This document shows, in pieces, positions 56,306-64,000 of a stretch of 64,000 bases of DNA. The translations under genes were made by a program, and so were the position numbers. Below the pieces are notes generated by a model. It did not search any database and had not been told where the DNA came from. It worked only from the letters and a program-made list of their open reading frames with translations. The stretch comes from Tethya wilhelma (Eukaryota; Porifera; Demospongiae; Tethyida; Tethyidae), in assembly GCA_964030475.1 (NCBI GenBank), contig CAXIPT010000009.1:2209542-2273541 (forward strand), read 5' to 3'. Every line of letters starts with the position of its first letter. The stretch's first letter is position 1.

Positions 56306-58405
56306 CTACATACCTACTACACTAAGTGTGCCTTTGTAGACAGTGTTCTTCCTACCACTGTCCCACCCTCCAATCACAAGGATCTCTGTTGGTGACAACA
56401 CTGCAGTGGCTGGTCTGAATCGTGGAGCTGGTAGATCAGAGATGTAGATCCAGGAGTCGGTAGAGGGAGAGTACATGTGGACTGAACTTTGAACCTTTCC
56501 ATCCTCAGGAGCATCCTCTCCTCCAATAGAGAGAATAGTCTCACCTATCATCACAGATGCAGTTGGACCATAAGTTGAAGTGTCTGCTAGCTGCTTCCAC
56601 ACAGAAACATGGTCTTGAGCGTCACCTGTGCCATGAGGTGGAGCTTGATTGAGGGGTGTGGCATTGTGGAGCAGTTCATCTACTGATACACACAATACTT
56701 GATTCAGTATGGTTGGGTTTTTGTAGCCACCAACTAAATAACACATATTCTTGACAATCACTGATGACATGATGCGACATGGTGTTGGTAGTCGATCTGC
56801 TCTGAGCCATTTTGATGTCTCTATGTTGAATATCTCAACAACATCAGTGTAGTGACCTGTATCTCCTCCTGCTACGATAAGAGCTGAGGGATGGCTGATG
56901 ACAGCTGGTAAGTATTTAGCAGTGGGCATTGATGGAAGAGATTGCTTCCACTTCTTTGATCTCTCATCAAACACATACATATCATTACATACTTTCCCAC
57001 CAGAGATCCTCTCACCTCCCACACTCACTAGTTGTCCTCTCACTTGTCCCAGACCAAACCACTTGACAGGAAGTGGTGGTAGTGGGCTCCATGTGTCTTG
57101 TGAAGGATCATAACAGTAGACAGTTCCATCACCTCTATTTGTGAAGAGAAGGCAACTAAACCCGCCGTAATACACTCTGTTATTAATGACAGTGGTCTCT
57201 CCACCACAAGCAGCCATAGGAAGGTCTGTACACTGCTTCCATGTGATCTTAACCTGTGATGGCGGGTGAATAATGAATACAAATCAACACGTGACAATGT
57301 CACTGTTACATTATCAGTGAGGTATGTATGTTGCAGGAAGCATGGCTGATCGATGGCATGCTGACTTGTAGTTGTAAGTCTCTGATGCGCAGCTAAGTCA
57401 GCTTTTATGACCGTGACACACAGGCCTTATTCAGAAAGCATGCAAAATACCATAATATGGTAGCATAGCCTGGTTCGAGGATATAATAAGAATAATAGAA
57501 TACTATATAGTGTGAAAGTTTTGCGGGTTTAACTTTTGCAGTTTTCACAGATCACAATCCGTTCTTGAAAGTTAAATTTTCTGTAATGTATGTAAGTATG
57601 AGCTCACACAGCTCATCCGTGAGAGTTAAACAGAAACATTTAAAAATATATAAATGTTTGACTAGAGACATCCGCAAAAGTTTGACATCACGAAACTTTC
57701 CCGTTATGTACAGTAGGAAAAAAGAGGGGGAAAAGTGTATTGACCCCGCACCAGAAAAGGTATACTGATTACCTGTGGTTTTGAAGACAGGTACTCTCTG
57801 GTTCTTGTGAGTTGGTCACTCAAACTCTTGGTCCTATCATCTTTTTGAGTCAGAGCTGTCTTTTTGGAGGCAATCTCTGAGTCCTTTCTTGAGAGAGATT
57901 CATTTGCAGTAACTAACTCTTGTTCCTTTGATGCTAGTACGGCTTTTGTTTTCAAGATCTCAACTTTCAAGTTTGTATTCTCAGACTTAGACATTGCTAG
58001 ATCAGCATCTTTTAGTCGCTGGACAATCTCAACAATATTTCCTCTTTGTCTTGGGTCATTGCTAACACACTTCAGAATGAGGTCCATCAGAGGGTGGTCC
58101 TGACCGATGGTATGGAGGTACTCCTCACGACGTTCAGCTTCTGAAATGGGGATTAATTGTCCATCAGATCCTATACGATTTGGTTCAACATTGGGGTGTG
58201 GCCATTGTCCACTGAAGACGTGAATCATTAGAACTCCATACGAAAAGATGTCTACACTCGAGTTGTACCTAGGTTTAGCTACCATTACCTCGGGAGGCAT
58301 ATAGGTAGGGGTGCCAGGGGTTTCAGTCATACGACTCATCTGGAGAGGAGTGAGATTCAGAATCCTGGCCACACCCAGATCGGAGATCTTTGCCGTCATG
58401 TTGGA
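56306..58405 (-). CDS. kinase-Kelch fusion, copy 2, 5' end cut at contig edge
   Basis: Exon 58405-57773 encodes the kinase from its activation segment (KISDLGVARI) through the coiled coil. Exon 57253-56306 encodes the Kelch domain. Coding and intron sequence are almost identical to copy 1 in inverted orientation, including the intronic MITE. The N-lobe, HRD loop and catalytic lysine are missing because the contig ends at n58406 within the codons for SNM. DLG stands in place of DFG. In the intron acceptor the distal CCAG of copy 1 is CCGC here, so the CACAG site is probably used. It could be a recent duplicate or a misplaced allele. Confidence 0.8.
57501..57715. mobile_element. MITE in copy 2 intron, orthologous to 48214-48424
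   Basis: It occupies the same intron position and has nearly the same sequence in inverted orientation, starting TACTATATAGTG and ending GTTATGTACAGTA. Confidence 0.75.
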
Positions 58406-58524
58406 NGGAACACGTGCGTGACGCATTTTAGATAAAGCGCGTAATACTGAGTAGACTCACGTCTAGTCTACCGGCCAGACGTCTACCCTGTACGTCACTC
58501 ACGTGACTACTGGTACCAGGCTCT

Positions 58525-58585
58525 CTCCTTCCTTATTTTCGAAGAAAATATTCGCGAAGGAGGAGCCTGGGAACGAGGCTATACA
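58525..58585. repeat. CCAGGCTC inverted repeat
   Basis: ACCAGGCTCTCTCCTTCC is mirrored by GGAGGAGCCTGGGAACGAGG around TTCGAAGAAAATATTCGCGAA. It is the same family as repeats near 32596 and 53220. Confidence 0.55.
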
Positions 58586-58876
58586 TCACCTACCAAACCA
58601 GTCACAGGCAATACATGTATGTATGGGTACAAGTAATTGTCAAAAATCTGACAATATACAGTTGGTCTTTGTGTATTTGTTTTGTGTGGTCCGACTGTGT
58701 CATTCCTAGCTGCCAGTCCTACTGCACACTGAGTTACTTTGAAGAAAGACATAGTTTGCATGCATGCATCTTTAGTTCTTGCTAGAGCCCACGGCATAGC
58801 TAGCCTGGATCAGTCAGTGTGTGTACATACATACATACATACAATGACTTGTTGTCATTGTACACAGATAATCCAG

Positions 58877-59428
58877 GACATCAATGCTCTAAAGAGAATT
58901 CTGAGACAAGCAGAAACTGACTATCATGCTCTCTAACGGTACATTGATCCGACATACTTACAAAGATCAGGTTTTGTAATGTTTTGCCTAGTCATTTCGT
59001 GCACCTACGTATCAATTCTGGAAGTGACCCAATTACGTAATGTAGGTGATGCACATAATACTAAAACACTTATCACAATAATGCTAAGTAGCTACACCTT
59101 TTTCTTTTTTTTTTTTTATTACAAAGCCAGCTCAGGCTTTTGGTTGGCCTATTGCACTGAACCTTTAAGCATACGTGCAGAAAGGCTGTGGAGAAAATTT
59201 AGCTTTAAGTGTGCTACAAACGAGTAGTATGTTAAGGCAAAACACACATACACACATTATATCAGGTGCTACATATTTCTCTCTCTGTGTGTGTGTGGTA
59301 ATGGTAGGCTGTTGTTGGAGTGTGCCATTCAAGAGGCCCAGTCCCTCCCTTCCCCTGACACTTTAGAAATTCTTAAAACACTTCATATCTACTCCGACAA
59401 GAATGGATTCACAACTGAAATAACCTGA
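58877..59428 (+). pseudogene. second copy of the convergent gene tail, with a premature stop
   Basis: Exons 58877-58938 and 59308-59428 are homologous to 50317-50256 and 49853-49733. The first reads DINALKRILRQAETDYHAL, then TAA where copy 1 has TAC, so the frame stops one codon before the donor. The second exon stays open (LLLECAIQEAQSLPSPDT onwards) to its own stop. It is convergent with Kelch copy 3, as in copy 1. Confidence 0.55.
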
Positions 59429-59562
59429 GAGAGTATTAACACCATTATTGTCTTAATAACTTTTGATTAATTACACAACATAATATCATACAAAACATTT
59501 AAACAATACAGTATTATAAAAATTAATACTAAAAACAATCGCATGTATTATAACATTGTTTA

Positions 59563-62418
59563 CTACATACCTACTACACTAAGTGTGCCTTTGTAGACAG
59601 TGTTCTTCCTACCATCACCCCACCCTCCAATCACAAGGATCTCTGTTGGTGACAACACTGCAGTGGCTGCCTCAACTTGTGGAGCTGGTAGATCAGAGAT
59701 GTAGATCCAGGAGTCCGTAGAGGAAGAGTACATGTGAACTGAACTTTGAACCTTTCCACCACCAGGAGCATCCATTCCTCCAATAGAGAGAACAATCTCA
59801 CCTATCACAGCTGCAGTTGGTTGATAAGTTGGAGTGTCTGCTAGCTGCTTCCAGAAAGAAACACAGTCTTGAGTGTCAGCTGTGCCATGAAGTAGAGCTT
59901 GGTTGAGGGGTGTGGCATTGTGGAGCAGTTCATCTACTGATACATACAATACTTGATTCAGTTTGTATAGGTGTTTGGAGCCACCAACTAGATAGCACAT
60001 ATTATTGACAATCACTGGTGTTATTTTCTGGCGTGGTGTTGGTAGTCGATCAGCTCTGAGCCATTTTGATGTCTCTATATTGAATATCTCAACAACATCA
60101 ATGTAGACACGTGTAAGTCCTCCTGCTGCAATAAGAGCTGAGGGATGGCTGATGACAGCTGGTGAGAGTCTAGCAGTGGGCATTGATGGAAGAGATTGCT
60201 TCCACTTCTTTGATCCCTCATCAAACACATAGAGTTCATTGGACAATTTCCAACCAGGGATCTTCACACCTCCCAAACTCACTAGTTGTCCTCTCACTTG
60301 TCCCAGACCAAAATAACAAACAGGAAGTGGTGGTAGTGGGCTCCATGTGTCTTGTGAAGGATCATAACAGAAGACAGTATATCTATCTTCAGCTTTGTCA
60401 ATCTCAAACCCTCCACAATACACTCTGTTATTGATGACCGTGGTCTGTCCATAACTAGCATCCATAGGAAGGTCTGTACACTGCTTCCATGTGATCTTAG
60501 CCTGCAATGACTGGAGAATAATGTACATTCATTATTGTGGTAGATGTATTAGACTAGATTTGTGCATGAAGTGTGGCTGGTGACATGCTAACTTGATTTA
60601 ATGTATCTGTTAGTTTCTGATGCTGTGATACTGTATAGCACAAAATATTGGCGGGAATAAAATTTGGCGGATTGTCAAAAATTTCATGATTGGCGGATTT
60701 TATTTTGGCGTTAGTGCACGCGGCAATACACAAATTCCGTATGTGCATGCGCAAAAATTACTGTTTGGCGGATTTAATATTGGCAATCTTTACCAAAACC
60801 GCCAATCCGCCGATATTAAAATCCGCCAAATTTTTGTGCCATACGGTATGTCAACATTTCAAGTTGTGTCTCAGGACACACAATGTTTGTGCCAGTTCAA
60901 GGTTAAAACTGTTATCAAACAGCTCCCCCACATACACACACACAAAAAAATTTAGATTGACCCCACACGAAGAAGTAAGAAAATGTATATGAAGCACATG
61001 CACTACCTGTGGTTTTGAGGACACTACTTAGAATTTACCAAAAATTACCTAATTAACTGATTTACCTGTGGTTTTGAAGACAGGTACTCTCTGGTTCTTG
61101 TGAGCTGGTCACTCAAACTCTTGATCCTATCATCTTTCTGAGTCAGAGCTGTCTTCTTGGAGGCAATCTCTGAGTCCTTTCTTGAGAGAGTTTCATTTGC
61201 AGTAACTAACTCTTGTTCCTTTGATGCTAGAGTTGCTTTTGTTTCTGAGATTTCAACCTTCAAGTTTGTATTCTCAGACCTGGATTTCAATTTCAGGGTA
61301 TCAAGTTCTGATTGTAGTGTTTGAATATCATTAGCTGAAGCTTCTTGGATCTGTTTATGAGACTCTACAGATTTTCTATGAACTTCTTTCTCAACTTCAA
61401 TAGATCTTTTATAAGCTTCTTTCTCTGCTGCAATAGATCTTTTACAAGCTTCTTTCTCTGCTGCAATAGATTGTTTATAAGCTTCTTTTTCTTTTTCAAT
61501 TGTTTGCTGGAGTGCTTGCTTGTCTATCTTAAAGATGTCTCGTTGTGTTTCAATTGTTTCTTTGAGTGTCTGGCGTTCCTTGTCAAAAGATTTTCGAAGT
61601 GATTCCTTTTCACTTCTAATGTTTTTTTTCTCATTTGTGATCAGCTCCACTTGTGCAGTCACATCTCTCACTTCTGATTGTAGCTGTTCAACTTCTGACG
61701 AGTGCACTAGCTCTAAACGTTCAACTTCTGTCGTGTGTGTTAGCTCTAAACGTTCAACTTCTGTTGAGTGTTCTCTTTTTAAAAGTTCAACTGTTGTCTG
61801 GTGCTGTTCCTTGAGATTAGCATTTTCTCTTTCCACATCTTCAACTTTCTTCTTTCCCTGTTCAATCTCTTCATCTTTCTGCTCACTGTCGGCTACCAAA
61901 CCATTCTTCTCTTCTTCTAGAGCTTCAATTCGACTCAACATTTCCACCTTGTTGGCAAAAGATGGAGGGAAACGGACCACTGCATCTTTCAGTCGCTGGA
62001 CAATCTCAGAAACATTTCCTCTCTGTGGAGGGTGGTTACTGAGGCACTTCAGAATGAGGTCCATCAGAGGGTGGTCCTGACCGATGGAACGAAGGTACTC
62101 CTCACGACGTTCAGCTTCTGAAACAGGGATCATGTGTCCGTCAGATCTTGTACGAATTTGCCCAATATTAGGGTGTGGCCATTGTCCACTGAAGACGTGA
62201 ATCATCAGAACTCCATACGAAAAGATGTCTACACTCGTGTTGTACCTTGGTTTAGCTACCATTACCTCGGGAGGCATATAGGTAGGGGTGCCAGGGGTTT
62301 CAGTCATACGACTCATCTGGAGAGGAGTGAGATTCAGAATCCTGGCCACACCCAGATCAGAGATCTTTGCCGTCATGTTGGAGGTAAGGAGAACATTGTT
62401 GGCAGAAAGATCTCGGTG
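59563..62418 (-). CDS. kinase-Kelch fusion, copy 3, with extended coiled coil
   Basis: Exon 62418-61066 starts inside the catalytic loop (HRDLSANNV) at nn62419 and encodes the rest of the kinase with SDLGVARI and MPPEV. A long coiled coil follows, about 200 residues longer than in copies 1 and 2. It contains internal repeats such as TTEVERLEL and SIAAEKEAYKR. Exon 60501-59563 encodes the Kelch propeller, which is more divergent than copies 1 and 2 (for example ending GGWGDGRKN). The kinase N-lobe is missing at the contig edge. The Kelch exon is complete to its stop. It is tandem with copy 2. Confidence 0.82.
60629..60848. mobile_element. MITE with TACTGTATAGCAC ends and TGGCGG interior
   Basis: The ends TACTGTATAGCACAAAATATT and AATTTTTGTGCCATACGGTA, each given here as short parts, are inverted repeats. 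The interior GGCGGATTTTATTTTGGCG matches the element at 49987-50197. It lies in the copy 3 intron. Confidence 0.8.
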
Positions 62419-62420
62419 NN

Positions 62421-63113
62421 ATTAAGCCTCGGCGCGTGCGTAGCACGTGCAGAGGGTTACGGTAGTCGTTTTGTCTGTCTGTCCCATCGAAATCTCAAGA
62501 AAGACAGCTCTAGCGACAGAATTGATGGTTCTTACGTTCATAACTCTGAATGATCTTGTAAAAATATATTTTTTGCTGTCCAAAACACTGTAGTTCTTGA
62601 GTTTTGAGGTTTTGTGCTTCTTTGAGCGCTTAGCTTCGAGGCCACGCCTACTAATTTGGTGTGCGTTATTTAGAATTTGTGTTGCTGAGGTGCAATGCTC
62701 ATGGCTCTTTGCATGGCTGTTGGTTAGTGTTGTTTGACAAGACAGACAGGAGTTGGTCTGCTTTCTATGTAAGCATATAGGGCATGCAAAGACTTTACAC
62801 AAGCTACATCATTATAGCTAATGCATCAGTGGTTAGCCAGGCTCTTACAGGCTGAGGCCCAGCCTGACTTTGACAGCTGAGCTGAGTATTCCAATGCATG
62901 TACATAACCGTAGCAGAGCTCATCTGGTTTATAGTCTGTGACATGTGCTGCTTCACCACTGCCGTGTTAGCTATGCCGGCCACTAGATGGATCATAGCTT
63001 GCATGTAGTCTTGAAGTTTTCATATTTAGTTCTGAGTTATATATGTTATACTCTTTAACACTGTGTATGCATATAAGTGTGCTAGCTAGTTGCATGAGTG
63101 CGCCGAGGCTTAT
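62421..63113. mobile_element. about 690-bp element with ATAAGCCTCGGCGC-type ends
   Basis: The left end ATTAAGCCTCGGCGCGTGCG and right end AGTGCGCCGAGGCTTATG are inverted repeats. The left end sits right at the contig join. Short open frames inside (for example 62422-62802 minus) show no transposase features. Confidence 0.7.
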
Positions 63114-63251
63114 GCACCATCGGTGCCTTCATTTGTTTGTGGAAAGAGTTTGGATCAGGAAAAATAATGTATTAACTTCACACCAACATTCATCTGTGAG
63201 CTAGCTGATGATTTTCTCACACTGCTCTGATGTGAGGTACACTCTACCTAC

Positions 63252-63525
63252 CTCTCTTGGCGTTTTGAATCCTAGCCCAACTTCTCTGACAAACCTTTGT
63301 CGCTTCTTTTTGCCGGTTCCAAGTAACACGGCCTTACTGTTTTGGAAGACTCCTTTTTGCTTTTGATACGCCCTTTCGGTCTAAGGAAAAATTAAATAAG
63401 TGAACAATCAGGCTCAGAATGTAGCCGTAGTATAAGGGTTAGAGAATATGCTACTAAAACAGCGTGGTTATAGATTAATGCTGTATTTTCACACGATTTA
63501 TCAACACACTTACCTGCTCCGCCAT
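63252..63525 (-). CDS. RPS11: ribosomal protein S11 (uS17), 5' exons
   Basis: Exon 1 (63525-63514) encodes MAEQ and exon 2 (63380-63252) continues [16 protein letters not shown], then VLLGTGKKK and GLGFKTPRE. These match the eukaryotic RPS11 N-terminus closely, including the invariant TERAYQKQ and [10 protein letters not shown]11 is a 40S small-subunit protein needed for translation. The remaining exons should lie to the left, but that side is occupied by a transposon and the contig edge, so the 3' part is missing. The tiny first exon of four codons is typical of ribosomal protein genes. It is head-to-head with the gene at 63681. Confidence 0.92.
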
Positions 63526-63680
63526 CTTCCTATCAAAGAGAGAGAACACGTGTTGCGTGGGCCATTTTGAGCATGCGCAGTGGGTCGCAGTTAAACTTTG
63601 ACCTGGTTGGGTTAAAAATTTAACCCAATTATCACCGAATTAATTTTTGCAAGGTTCTTATCTTCCCTGGTCCTGAAAGT
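63526..63680. promoter_or_regulatory. bidirectional promoter of RPS11 and a mitochondrial-type gene
   Basis: Only 155 bases separate the divergent start codons. The RPS11 side carries the pyrimidine-rich minus-strand run CTCTCTTTGATAGG just before its ATG, like the TOP tracts of ribosomal protein mRNAs, and a GCATGCGCA palindrome lies at about 63572. No TATA box is seen. Confidence 0.55.
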
Positions 63681-63905
63681 ATGGCCAATTTGCTGGTGTG
63701 CAGACGACTAATAGCATCACTACAGTACTGGAGTAGAACACAGGTGTAGTTTTATTTGTTTTTCTCAAATATCTTGTATTTTTACGGTATTTTGGGGGCT
63801 CAGGAGCATGAATTTCATATTCTGAGAATACTGTTGATGTTTTGTTTATTCTCTAGACTCAATTATTTGCTTGTGCAAGGAACTTATCCAAGAATGTAGA
63901 CAAAG
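63681..63905 (+). CDS. 5' exons of a probable mitochondrial protein
   Basis: Exon 1 (63681-63743) encodes MANLLVCRRLIASLQYWSR plus two residues, and exon 2 (63857-63905) adds TQLFACARNLSKNVDK in phase. The leader has Arg and Lys but no acidic residues until near its end, with alternating hydrophobic residues, as in mitochondrial targeting presequences. The mature protein lies beyond the right edge, so its identity cannot be given. Confidence 0.6.
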
Positions 63906-64000
63906 GTAGGTATGGTTTTAATTTTATGGTCACCATTCCCCACAAGCATATAAGAATTTGTCTCCAAAATCTTTATAAACAAATTAGCGTTATTGTTTCT

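Noticed and set aside
61345..62080. Long plus-strand Ser/Phe-rich frames
   Set aside because: They are antisense to the coiled-coil repeat of kinase-Kelch copy 3; the low-complexity codons keep the reverse frame open.
62422..62802. Cysteine-rich minus-strand frame inside the 690-bp element
   Set aside because: Cysteines are not spaced as a zinc finger and the frame has no splice context or transposase motif.

Overview
The window is animal DNA, best explained as a compact early-branching metazoan genome. A demosponge such as Amphimedon queenslandica is the most likely source; this is inference from short introns, head-to-head gene pairs, sponge-style kinase expansions and very dense (CA)n/(CT)n microsatellites, not from a database match. 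Genes are multi-exon with GT-AG introns, mostly 60-500 bases long. Single n characters (5497, 13929, 23213, 25537, 29241, 38472, 39698, 52014, 58406), nn at 62419-62420 and two n runs (42646-42700, 54670-54709) mark contig joins, and several neighbours across those joins do not belong together.

Layout. 122-15718 (minus): a large LRRK/ROCO kinase gene with ankyrin repeats, LRRs, ROC GTPase, COR and kinase domains; its 3' end lies off the left edge. Its biggest intron holds MITEs and, on the plus strand, a 711-codon ORF (8198-10333) that joins an AIG1/GIMAP-like GTPase to a non-LTR retrotransposon ORF1. 16095-23086 (plus): a LOXHD1-like protein built of about seven PLAT domains. 23482-24969 (plus): an orphan WD40 tail of LRRK type on its own small contig. 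25628-26043: second copy of the last PLAT exon. 26509-30215 (minus): a 317-residue coiled-coil, BAR/Pil1-like protein. 30390-35791 (plus): an A1CF/RBM46/RBM47-family RNA-binding protein. 37159-38470 (minus) and 38555-38888 (plus): unrecognised gene ends. 39887-42583 and 52093-53964 (both minus): the central and N-terminal parts of condensin-II subunit NCAPD3, separated by a 9.3-kb contig that carries a sulfotransferase-like gene (frameshifted) and a kinase-Kelch fusion gene. 54170-54469 (plus): 5' exons of an unknown gene. 56306-58405 and 59563-62418 (both minus): two more kinase-Kelch copies cut at contig edges. 63252-63525 (minus): 5' exons of ribosomal protein S11. 63681-63905 (plus): 5' exons of a probably mitochondrial protein.

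Five divergent gene pairs share intergenic spaces of about 150-380 bases. The genes do not form one pathway: they cover signalling kinases, a membrane or cytoskeletal adaptor, RNA binding, chromosome condensation and translation. The most unusual items are the GTPase/retrotransposon ORF1 fusion, the kinase-Kelch family with altered DFG motifs, a previously hidden convergent gene tail beside two of the Kelch genes, and several MITE families, some sharing TACCGTATA-like ends. Several apparent tandem duplications are best read as unmerged overlapping contig ends.
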